A DNA stretch of 7,644 bases from an uncultured Collinsella sp. (GTDB taxonomy: Bacteria > Actinomycetota > Coriobacteriia > Coriobacteriales > Coriobacteriaceae), in NCBI GenBank assembly GCA_902494565.1, contig CABUTN010000062.1, forward strand, positions 1 through 7,644, read 5' to 3'. The notes under the pieces are model-generated. The model worked only from the letters and a program-made list of their open reading frames with translations. It ran no database searches and was not told the origin of the DNA. The translations under genes were made by a program, and so were the position numbers. Below, in pieces: positions 1 through 5,214 of this stretch (within the stretch, counting starts at the first letter, position 1; each line of letters starts with the position of its first letter).

Positions 1-438
1 AAACCATGCGGGGTCTTTCAGGTTGCAGGGGATGTTTTGCTCCCGCTCCCCGGCGGGCAGCAGCTGCTGCCGCAAGGCAATCACATCCGGGAAGTCCAGA
101 TTGTAGATCTTGCATCTACCGTTGTCGCAGGTTCTGCCGGTGTTGTCCAGCCCGCAGCCCAGATTGACCACCGCCGCATTGGGGTGGCCTTTCAGGTAAT
201 CCCGCACCTCGAAAGCAAGATCACTCTGCCGTGTGGCCACCTCCAGCGCACCAAAGCGCTGCATCAGGCTGCGGGAGTTTTTCTCTGCCTCTGAAAAGTC
301 GTAGTCGATTTGGTCGAGCAGACGAACCGCTGTTTCATCCCTATAAAGGTTCGGGTACAGCTCCGTACACAGCTTCCGGGAATACAGCGGGAGGATCAGC
401 GTCTCCTGAACGGTGTTTTTCTCAATTTTACATTTCAT
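1..438 (-). CDS. LCM-family SAM-dependent methyltransferase, 3' part outside window
   Basis: The reading frame is open from an ATG at 436-438 to the left edge, giving the first 146 residues. It is a class I SAM-dependent methyltransferase of the leucine carboxyl methyltransferase/TcmP type (COG3315-like), which methylates carboxyl or hydroxyl groups of small molecules in the cytoplasm. The SAM-binding motif I is VVNLGCGLDN at residues 90-99, and the family-typical acidic motif NLDFPDV is at 113-119. The N-terminal helical part (about 1-85) also fits this family, whose members usually have about 260-300 residues, so roughly half is missing. The start is supported by AGGAAG 6 bases upstream of the ATG. 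The gene lies 11 bases after the preceding gene on the same strand and is probably its operon partner. Clostridia-like codon use suggests transfer. The substrate is unknown. Confidence 0.82.
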   Translation of the reverse strand, partial: MKCKIEKNTVQETLILPLYSRKLCTELYPNLYRDETAVRLLDQIDYDFSEAEKNSRSLMQRFGALEVATRQSDLAFEVRDYLKGHPNAAVVNLGCGLDNTGRTCDNGRCKIYNLDFPDVIALRQQLLPAGEREQNIPCNLKDPAWF

Positions 439-449
439 AGGTTTCTTCC

Positions 450-695
450 TCAGTGAATAAAAATTGTCACAATTGCCGCCAGCACAGCCGCTATGACCGT
501 CATGCCTATCGCCATGTGCAGGATGGATGCAAAAATACCCGCCCCGCCGCCGCAATCCAGCACCTTGGCATTTGGCGCAAGTTGTAGAAATCGAAGTCCC
601 CACCGCGCCACAGGGCTGTGGCCCAGATTCATCATGGCAACCATAAGTTTTCCGCCGAGGCCCACGGGCTTGCGGGTATTTTCAAAGAACGACAT
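450..695 (-). pseudogene. Methyltransferase N-terminus fused to a membrane-helix tail (chimeric remnant, 81 aa)
   Basis: Residues 1-53 read as the N-terminus of a class I SAM methyltransferase. They begin MSFFENTRKP, contain GLGGKLMV and MMNLGHSP, and end in the motif I region VLDCGGGAG (45-53). Exactly there the methyltransferase fold stops. The remaining 28 residues (IFASILHMAIGMTV onward, 54-81) form one very hydrophobic helix ending in a stop codon, like the C-terminus of an integral membrane protein. Full-length methyltransferases of this kind have about 200-260 residues, so the product cannot be an active enzyme. An in-frame deletion that joined two originally separate operon genes explains it best, with the junction near 534-540 in a run of GGC/GCG. 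The start at 693-695 has a strong GGAGG 6 bases upstream and overlaps the end of the previous gene by 14 bases. A longer in-frame start at 725 has less support. The product could still be made as a small membrane protein. Confidence 0.7.
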
Positions 696-1311
696 CTGGC
701 CCCTCCGATTTCGTGCATTCCGCATAGGTCAATGGGAACGAGGCCTTTAGCACCGCGCTTTTCTGCACCGCCCAGCCGTTTTGACGCAGGAAACACAGGT
801 ATTCCTCGCTTGTCCACCTGCTGTGGAGGGGGAATCCTGCCATACTCATGAAAAAGGCTTTTACCTTGCCGGAAACCGAGTTTCCTGCGTGGGTGAAGGT
901 TGGCGCGATGAGCACGCCGTCGTCCTTCAGCACCCGCCTGATTTCTTGCAGGGCCTTTTCTGGATGCGGCACTATGTGAAGCGCGTTGGACGCGATCACC
1001 ACTTCGAAGGACTTCTGTGCATAGGGCAGGCGGAACATATCTTGTACGGAAAAGTGCAGCTTTGCGGATTGATTGTCCCGCTTTGCTTCAAGGATCATCT
1101 GTGCAGAAGCGTCTGTAGCCTCGATGTGTGCCGCCGCATTCACGATGCTCTTTGCGATAAGCCCCGTGCCGGTGGCAACCTCCAGTACGGTTTTTGCTTT
1201 CACTACCGGCCTGATCAGTCCATACATCTTCTCATACGCCGCCCGGTCGTTTCGCATGAAACGGTCGTATCGACCGGCATTCTTGTCCCAGAAGCCCTTG
1301 CGTTCGTGCAT
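682..1311 (-). CDS. Class I SAM-dependent methyltransferase (UbiE/Methyltransf_11 type)
   Basis: This 209-residue cytoplasmic protein is a complete Rossmann-fold methyltransferase. Motif I is VLEVATGTG (42-50), the acidic SAM-ribose position is in EATD (64-67), motif II/post-I is SVQDMFRLPY (88-97), and motif IV-like SFEVVIASNALH spans 101-112. The strand VLKDDGVLIAPT follows at 127-138. A GRYDRF segment (13-18) in the N-terminal helix is typical of small-molecule methyltransferases. The start is placed at the ATG 1309-1311, with a GGGGG stretch 8 bases upstream. A TTG at 1324-1326 would add five residues but leaves only about 11 bases of leader from the predicted transcription start. It is the first gene of the methyltransferase operon, and its stop overlaps the next start, suggesting translational coupling. 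The methyl acceptor cannot be named. Confidence 0.85.
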   Translation of the reverse strand: MHERKGFWDKNAGRYDRFMRNDRAAYEKMYGLIRPVVKAKTVLEVATGTGLIAKSIVNAAAHIEATDASAQMILEAKRDNQSAKLHFSVQDMFRLPYAQKSFEVVIASNALHIVPHPEKALQEIRRVLKDDGVLIAPTFTHAGNSVSGKVKAFFMSMAGFPLHSRWTSEEYLCFLRQNGWAVQKSAVLKASFPLTYAECTKSEGPDVVL

Positions 1312-1328
1312 GGCTATCGCCCCCAAAC

Positions 1329-1346
1329 AGTTAGAGCCATCTAACT
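1329..1346. promoter_or_regulatory. Second palindrome over the -10/start of the methyltransferase promoter
   Basis: Perfect 7-base arms AGTTAGA and TCTAACT flank GCCA. It overlaps the predicted -10 box and transcription start. It shares the TTAG/CTAA elements and the 4-base spacing of the palindrome at 1369-1388, so it may be a second, weaker site for the same protein or an operator for another repressor. A 7-base-pair hairpin at the 5' end of the transcript is the alternative reading. Confidence 0.4.
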
Positions 1347-1371
1347 ATAACACACGAATCATACAGTAAAA
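1344..1371 (-). promoter_or_regulatory. Predicted promoter of the methyltransferase operon
   Basis: Reading the minus strand, a -10 box TATAGT (1344-1349) is preceded by TTTTAC (1366-1371) with a 16-base spacer. An alternative -35, TTTACT at 1365-1370, would have a 15-base spacer. Transcription would start near 1337, leaving a leader of about 25 bases before the ATG at 1311. The promoter sits between two perfect palindromes, described separately, that would cover its -35 and its -10/start region. Confidence 0.5.
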
Positions 1372-1388
1372 TAAGGCTAACCTTATTT
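1369..1388. promoter_or_regulatory. Palindromic operator resembling a DtxR/IdeR iron box
   Basis: This is a perfect inverted repeat with 8-base arms, AAATAAGG and CCTTATTT, around CTAA. On the minus strand the core reads AGGTTAGCCT, which matches the centre of the DtxR/IdeR consensus TTAGGTTAGSCTAACCTAA; by eye about 13 of 19 positions agree. It overlaps the predicted -35 of the methyltransferase operon, where a repressor would block RNA polymerase. Iron or manganese control is an inference; no regulator gene lies in the window. Confidence 0.5.
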
Positions 1389-1425
1389 CTTGGCTAAGAT
1401 GCATCTCTTCGGTTTTCGCTTATAA

Positions 1426-1549
1426 CGGCGCGAGTCAGATACTAGGCTGGAGCTGAAGAAGGAGCTTGGCGGACAGGTAGGTCGATACCGGTTCCCGGAA
1501 CGGTGATCCAGCCAATTACACCAGGGCTCTAGTCATTGAGTGGGAATAG
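1426..1549 (+). pseudogene. Degraded coding remnant, family not recognised
   Basis: There are two short protein-like stretches in different frames. Frame 1426-1506 reads RRESDTRLELKKELGGQ and then RYRFPER before a stop. Frame 1457-1549 reads RRSLADR, a TAG at 1478-1480, then VDTGSRNGDPANYTR and a tail ending VIEWE and a stop. The amino-acid composition and the clean ending look like the C-terminus of a decayed gene with a stop mutation and possibly a frameshift. No start codon, ribosome-binding site or domain could be recognised, and chance cannot be excluded. GC content here is lower than in the genes to the right. Confidence 0.25.
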
Positions 1550-1563
1550 AAAATTCCTTAGTT

Positions 1564-1604
1564 ATGGGGGTATAAATTTGATTTCCTTCAGGATAAACCC
1601 CCAT
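1564..1604. repeat. Inverted repeat with 8-base arms and 25-base loop
   Basis: ATGGGGGT (1564-1571) and ACCCCCAT (1597-1604) are perfect reverse complements. The intervening 25 bases are AT-rich. No T-run follows on either strand, so it does not look like an intrinsic terminator. A short hairpin GGAAT-AGAAA-ATTCC (1543-1557) lies just upstream. The pair could be the trace of an element end or a large stem-loop; the sequence alone does not decide. Confidence 0.35.
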
Positions 1605-1618
1605 GACTATATGAATTG

Positions 1619-1661
1619 ACCCGCTGACTTCAATGAAGACTGGAGGGTAACGGTCAGGGGT
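1619..1661 (+). repeat. Nested imperfect hairpin
   Basis: ACCC-G-CTGAC (1619-1628) can pair with GTCAG-GGGT (1653-1661), giving nine pairs with one bulged G. Inside it CTTCA-A-TGAAG (1628-1638) is a small second inverted repeat; it shares base C1628 with the outer stem. This could be the 5' part of a structured RNA leading to the toxin gene. There is no known RNA family I can assign. Confidence 0.25.
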
Positions 1662-1698
1662 GACGGCCCAGCGAGTGTTATTTTGCGAGCTATGCGCA

Positions 1699-1850
1699 TT
1701 GAAAGCGACCTTTCGTGGTATAAACTACTTGCCGGAAGCCGCGGCTTTCAGAGTACGGCTTACGTGTACGTTTAACCTCCGTGGGCGACGGGGTGCCGCA
1801 AGGCGTAGAATATCGCCCACCTGTAGGGGCCTGCAGCGATGCGGGCCCCG
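1699..1850 (+). ncRNA. Structured leader, candidate type III antitoxin RNA
   Basis: Directly upstream of the ToxN-like gene is a stretch rich in stems. GAAAG-CGAC-CTTTC is at 1701-1714 and the 12-base palindrome AAGCCGCGGCTT at 1736-1747. An 8-pair stem GTGGGCGA/TCGCCCAC (1781-1788 with 1813-1820) encloses GCC-GCAA-GGC. Last comes the terminator-like hairpin at 1826-1849. Two degenerate units of about 34 bases can be drawn (1701-1734 and 1735-1770). Each starts with a GAA...CTTTC inverted repeat and has GTA at offset 17 or 18. Type III antitoxins are RNAs of tandem repeats encoded just before the toxin, so position favours that role, but the repeats here are too weak to be sure. A weak promoter, TTGAAA (1699-1704) with TAAACT (1721-1726), overlaps the first unit. 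Confidence 0.35.
1826..1849 (+). terminator. Ten-pair GNRA hairpin before the toxin gene (attenuator-like)
   Basis: GGGGCCTGCA (1826-1835) pairs fully with TGCGGGCCCC (1840-1849), with one T-G wobble, around a GCGA tetraloop. The stem is followed by GCTTCGT, a poor T tract, so termination would be partial. In type III toxin-antitoxin loci a leaky terminator between the antitoxin RNA and the toxin gene limits toxin expression, and this hairpin occupies that place, 25 bases before the ATG. Confidence 0.55.
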
Positions 1851-1874
1851 CTTCGTATGAAGGGGGCGTAACCG

Positions 1875-2324
1875 ATGAAGATCGTATCCATCTCTCAGGA
1901 TTTCTTCGACCTCGTCGAGGGCGACCGCGAGCTCATGCTTAAGCACAATCGCCCCTGCATCGTGGTGGTGAGGCTGCGTTTCCGCGGGAAGCGCAGGGAC
2001 TTCGCCGTGCCGCTGCGTTCCAACATCGCCCCTAACGTGCCCAAAGACCAGTACTTTGCGTTGCCACCCCGCCCCACGACGCGCCCCGGCTGCCGCCACG
2101 GCATCCACTACATCAAGATGTTCCCCATAACCAAGGCCTACCAGCGCCGCTTTAGGACCGAGGGCTCGGCCTACTACGAGACGCTCCAGCGCATCATCGA
2201 CGGCAACACCAAGCGCATTGTCTCCGAGTGCCAGGCATACCTCGACCGCTACGAGCGCGAGGGAAGGCCTCGCTTTGCCGTCGACATCGACCGCATCGTG
2301 GGGCTGCTGGAGGGCGAGAAGTAG
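1875..2324 (+). CDS. ToxN/AbiQ-like type III toxin (predicted endoribonuclease)
   Basis: This 149-residue basic protein has the pattern of the ToxN/AbiQ/TenpN toxins. These are endoribonucleases inhibited by a cognate repeat RNA and often act in phage defence by abortive infection. Visible landmarks are the N-terminal strand MKIVSISQDFF and the strand pair RPCIVVVRLRF/RRDFAVPLRSN (26-50). PLRS sits where ToxN has its PLTS active-site loop. HGIHYIKMFPI (75-85) corresponds to ToxN GLINLKYMIPI, and a C-terminal helix ETLQRIIDGNTKRIVSE (102-118) matches the helix region of ToxN. Length fits the family (about 150-180). The ATG has GGGGG 8 bases upstream. Catalytic residues are inferred by alignment from memory. 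A structured RNA region with a terminator-like hairpin precedes it and an ATPase pseudogene follows in the same frame. It could instead be an uncharacterised relative with another role. Confidence 0.68.
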   Translation: MKIVSISQDFFDLVEGDRELMLKHNRPCIVVVRLRFRGKRRDFAVPLRSNIAPNVPKDQYFALPPRPTTRPGCRHGIHYIKMFPITKAYQRRFRTEGSAYYETLQRIIDGNTKRIVSECQAYLDRYEREGRPRFAVDIDRIVGLLEGEK

Positions 2325-2842
2325 GGCACCTGGGACATCAAGGTGATCACGGGGATGCGCCGCTCCAGCAAGTCCGAGCTCATGAAGGCGTTCTCCACCT
2401 CCGTTGCTCGGAAGGACCCATCCTCCAACAACGTCTACATCGATCTGCTGGACCTCGACAACGAGCTACTGCTCGAGTACCAGCGCTGCATCGCGAAATC
2501 ATAGAGCGGCACAAAGAGGGCGCCCGCAACCGTCTCTTCATCGACGAGGTGCAGCTGTGTGAGGGGTTCGAGAAAGCAATTAACAGCATTCACGCGCGTG
2601 GCGGATGGGATATCTACCTCACGGGATCGAACGCGTTCCTCCTGAGTTCGGACCTGGCGACCCTGTTCACAGGGCGCCACGGGGAGGTACACATCCTCCC
2701 CTTCAGCTTCGGCGCATACCGCTTCTACTTTGACGAGCAGGGGGCCGTCGACGACGACTTCGACGGATTCATCAGGCGCGGCGGGCTCGCCGGGTCCTAC
2801 GATTACGATGACATCTCGGAGTCGTACGGTTTCCTTCGGCGC
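2325..2842 (+). pseudogene. AAA+ ATPase (DUF4143-type) pseudogene
   Basis: Directly after the toxin's TAG, and in the same frame, the sequence reads WDIKVITGMRRSSKSEL, a Walker A region of the DUF4143-type ATPases. These normally read ITGxRRxGKS; here the glycine before the lysine is serine. Near 2483 one base is missing. After the shift the frame continues as ALHREIIERHKEGARN, then RLFIDEVQLC (Walker B), WDIYLTGSNAFLLSSDLAT (sensor region), TGRHGEVHILPFSF, and GGLAGSYDYDD, all characteristic of the family. Homology stops near 2842, whereas full proteins have about 400 residues, so the N-terminus and the C-terminal DUF4143 half are gone. Without repair the upstream frame stops at 2502-2504. 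No start codon or ribosome-binding site belongs to it. It is a dead remnant pressed between the toxin gene and the convergent alcohol dehydrogenase gene. Confidence 0.8.
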
Positions 2843-2866
2843 GGGCGGATCGGGACCGAGCGCCGA
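2836..2866. repeat. GC-rich hairpin between convergent units
   Basis: TCGGCGC (2836-2842) and GCGCCGA (2860-2866) are perfect 7-base arms around a 17-base loop that can form a further CGG/CCG stem. It starts immediately after the stop codon of the alcohol dehydrogenase gene on the minus strand. It could help end transcription of the convergent units, but there is no T tract on either strand, so it is a weak terminator candidate. Confidence 0.3.
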
Positions 2867-2867
2867 T

Positions 2868-4031
2868 CTAGAGGCATTCGGTCAGAATCTGGAACACCTC
2901 GCTGCGCTCCAGTTTCTTGGCGCAGCCGCCGGTGAGTACGCAGGTGTCCGCAACCTTGTGCAGCGTTTCGTCGGACGCGTCGGAGCCCATCTCGGCGAAG
3001 CTCGTGGGAAGCCCCATCTCGCCGATGAACGTCTGCAGGCGGTCGATGCCCTCGAGCGCCACCGTAAGGTCGTCTTTGCCCTTGGCGTCGACGCCCCACA
3101 CCTCGCGCGCCCAGCGGGCGAACTGCGCGGGCGCCTCGGGGGCCAGGTGGCGGTAGAGCGCAGGGTGGATGACCGCGAGGCCCATTCCGTGGTTGGTGTG
3201 GGTGTACGCGCCGTACTGGTGCTGGATCATGTGCGCCTGGAAGTCCGTTGACTTGCCGATCTTGAGCACGCCGTTCTCGGCCATGGCGGAGTCGTATACG
3301 AGCTCGCTGAGCGCCTCGAGGTTCTGGTCGTCGTTCGCGATGATCCGCATGTTGCGGATGACGTTACGCTGGATGGCGAGGTTGATGTCGTCGGTGACAT
3401 CGCGCCCGCGCGGGCTTCCGAAATAGCTCTCCATGCAGTGCGAGAGCGTGTCGAACGCGCCGCTCATGAACTGCGCGTGCGGTACGGTGAGCGTGAGTGC
3501 CGGGTCGAGCGCCGCCCACATGGGCATCGCCCCCAGATAGGCGCCCTTCACGTGCGTCTCCTCGTTGGTGATGACGGCGCCGTTGTTCTGCTCGGCACCC
3601 GTGCCGGAGAGCGTAACGATGCAGCCCATGGGGATGAACGAACTCGGCATCTTGCCGTCGGCGTGCTCGAACGTCTCGATGTCCTCGTCAAGCATCGCCT
3701 GCGCGGAGACTACCTTGCAGCAGTCGAAGACCGACCCGCCGCCGACGGCGAGAATGAAGTCGACCTGCTCCTCGCGTGCGAGCGCGGCGCCTTCCTGGCA
3801 CTTCTCGTAGGTCGGATTGGGCATGATGCCGCCGAAGTCCACCACGCGCTTGCCCGCGCTCGTGAGCTTATCGACCACGTGGCCGTAGACGCCGGTTCGT
3901 TTGACCGAGCCTCCGCCGTAGGCGAGCATCACTGTCTTGCCCATGGCACCCATCTCGGCGTCGAGTGCCTGGTCCATGGCCCCCTCGCCGAAGTAGTTCC
4001 TGACCGGGTAGTCGTACGTGAATGAGTTCAT
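2868..4031 (-). CDS. YqhD-like iron-family alcohol/aldehyde dehydrogenase
   Basis: This 387-residue cytoplasmic enzyme belongs to the group III, metal-dependent alcohol dehydrogenases, in the YqhD/butanol dehydrogenase branch. It reduces aldehydes with NAD(P)H. It has the same length as E. coli YqhD, and the metal ligands fall at the same numbers: D194 and H198 in AFDTLSHCMESYF, then H267 (AHMIQH) and H281 (THTNHGMGLA). The cofactor-binding part shows YGGGSVKRTG (38-47) and AVGGGSVFD (95-103), and GIMPNPTYE (68-76) is also family-typical. The start is the ATG at 4029-4031, with AGGAGG 7 bases upstream. The longer frame from 4106 lacks such a site and would overlap the upstream gene. It lies 44 bases behind the aldo/keto reductase gene and is probably cotranscribed with it. 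The natural substrate is unknown; broad aldehyde scavenging is plausible. Confidence 0.93.
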   Translation of the reverse strand: MNSFTYDYPVRNYFGEGAMDQALDAEMGAMGKTVMLAYGGGSVKRTGVYGHVVDKLTSAGKRVVDFGGIMPNPTYEKCQEGAALAREEQVDFILAVGGGSVFDCCKVVSAQAMLDEDIETFEHADGKMPSSFIPMGCIVTLSGTGAEQNNGAVITNEETHVKGAYLGAMPMWAALDPALTLTVPHAQFMSGAFDTLSHCMESYFGSPRGRDVTDDINLAIQRNVIRNMRIIANDDQNLEALSELVYDSAMAENGVLKIGKSTDFQAHMIQHQYGAYTHTNHGMGLAVIHPALYRHLAPEAPAQFARWAREVWGVDAKGKDDLTVALEGIDRLQTFIGEMGLPTSFAEMGSDASDETLHKVADTCVLTGGCAKKLERSEVFQILTECL

Positions 4032-4075
4032 GGCAATTCCTCCTAGTAAGTTATCAGTGCGGTCTGACCGCTCGG

Positions 4076-4927
4076 CTACACGTTGCGCACGAGCCCGGAC
4101 AGCCATTCGATGGTGGCGGGGTCGTGGTGGTCGAAGAACGCGCTGCGCCCGGTGTCGAGCGCGGCGATGGCGACCATCTCGTCGTCGCCCAGCGCGAAGT
4201 CGAAGACGTCGAAGTTCTGCTCCATGCGATCGCGGTGCGTGCTCTTAGGGATGCAGACCACACCGCGCTGCAGCAGCCAGCGCAACACGACCTGGGCGAC
4301 CGTCTTGCCGTGCGCCTCGCCGATGCGAGCGAGGACCTCGTTGCGGAAGAGGTCGTTTCTGCCCTCCGCAAAGGGCGCCCAACCCTCCATGGCCACCTCC
4401 TTGCCGGCCATGTACTCCTGCGCCTCGCGCTGCTGGAAGAACACGTTGCACTCGACTTGGTTCACGGCGGGGGCGATGCGGTTGAACGAGATGAGGTTTG
4501 CGAGGTGATCGGGGTAGAAGTTGGCTGTGCCTATGGCGCGGATAACGCCCTGCTCGTAGAGCTCCTCCATGGCGCGCCACGCGCCGAAGACGTCGCCGAA
4601 CGGCTGATGGATGAGGTAGAGATCGACGTAGTCGAGCCCCAGCCGCTTGAGCGACGCGTCGAAGCCGCGCTTGGCCCCCTCGTAGCTCGCATCCGACATC
4701 CACAGCTTGGTCGTCACGAACACCTCGTCGCGCGGCAGGCCGCTCGCACGAATGGCGGCCCCGACCGCCTCTTCGTTGCCGTAGCTCGCGGCCGTGTCGA
4801 GCAGCCGGTAGCCGACCGAGAGCGCGTCCTCCACGGCGCGCTGGCATCCCGCGGCGTCCGGGATCTGGTACACGCCGAAGCCGAGCTGCGGCATCCTGAC
4901 GCCGTTGTTCAAGGTGATGTAGTCCAT
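4076..4927 (-). CDS. Aldo/keto reductase, 2,5-diketogluconate reductase-like
   Basis: This 283-residue NADPH-dependent reductase has the TIM-barrel fold and acts in the cytoplasm on aldehydes or ketones. The length is normal for the AKR5-like bacterial group. The N-terminal signature MPQLGFGVYQI is at 12-22. The catalytic tetrad is D44 (LLDTAASYGNE), Y49, K74 (VTTKLW) and H107 (YLIHQP). AIGTANFYPDHL (131-142) and the NADPH phosphate-binding motif IPKSTHRDRMEQN (226-238) follow. The start ATG at 4925-4927 has AAGGAAGG 5 bases upstream. It is the first gene of a two-gene unit with the alcohol dehydrogenase and is transcribed divergently from a second, distantly related aldo/keto reductase. The substrate cannot be inferred. 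All key residues are present, so the enzyme should be active. Confidence 0.93.
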   Translation of the reverse strand: MDYITLNNGVRMPQLGFGVYQIPDAAGCQRAVEDALSVGYRLLDTAASYGNEEAVGAAIRASGLPRDEVFVTTKLWMSDASYEGAKRGFDASLKRLGLDYVDLYLIHQPFGDVFGAWRAMEELYEQGVIRAIGTANFYPDHLANLISFNRIAPAVNQVECNVFFQQREAQEYMAGKEVAMEGWAPFAEGRNDLFRNEVLARIGEAHGKTVAQVVLRWLLQRGVVCIPKSTHRDRMEQNFDVFDFALGDDEMVAIAALDTGRSAFFDHHDPATIEWLSGLVRNV

Positions 4928-5214
4928 GGTGCCTTCCTTTCTCGCAACTTGACGTATCCACCGTACGAGGGGCGCCGCGCCGGCGGAAGTTTCCGTTGGT
5001 GAGGGTTCTATAACGCTGGGGTGCGCACGGTGTTATAACCCGCGGGTTCAGGGCACCGCACCAAAGGGGGATTCCGTCGAGCGCTTTGCGGTCGTACGCT
5101 TGGCGATGAGAGAGCAAAGGCCATCGACAGAGGATGTGCCTAACGGAGTCCGATGAACGGGCGGACGTGGGCGTCGCAAACAAATGACGGATATCATAGA
5201 CAGGGAGAACAGGA
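4928..5214. promoter_or_regulatory. Divergent intergenic region with palindromes
   Basis: These 287 bases separate the two divergent reductase operons and must hold both promoters, though no strong -35/-10 pair stands out. It contains CGGAA-GT-TTCCG (4984-4995), GTGCGCAC (5021-5028), and the perfect 12-base palindrome AACCCGCGGGTT (5037-5048). An imperfect inverted repeat joins GGGTTCTATAAC (5003-5014) to GTTATAACCC (5032-5041), enclosing GTGCGCAC. The clustering suggests a shared operator for the two operons. The part from 5050 to 5200 shows nothing recognisable. Confidence 0.4.

Noticed and set aside
1441..1515. Possible tRNA, because of a GGTTCCCGGAAC-like stretch
   Set aside because: No T-loop consensus, no cloverleaf and no acceptor stem could be paired.
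1564..1604. Intrinsic terminator
   Set aside because: The loop is 25 bases long and no T-run follows on either strand.
1560..1874. CRISPR array or regular direct repeats
   Set aside because: No repeat of constant length recurs; only inverted repeats and two weakly similar 34-base units are present.
2228..2500. N-terminal extension of the ATPase frame overlapping the toxin gene
   Set aside because: The translated stretch before about 2483 in that frame is arginine/histidine-rich and unlike the ATPase family; the homology lies in the toxin frame up to the frameshift.
4949..4970. MerR-type operator around TTGACG near the start of the minus-strand reductase
   Set aside because: Only four-base arms (CGTA/TACG) pair, and no matching -10 at MerR-like spacing is visible.
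4022..5002. A 326-residue open frame on the plus strand
   Set aside because: Antisense shadow of the aldo/keto reductase gene 4076-4927, which has a full catalytic tetrad and a ribosome-binding site.
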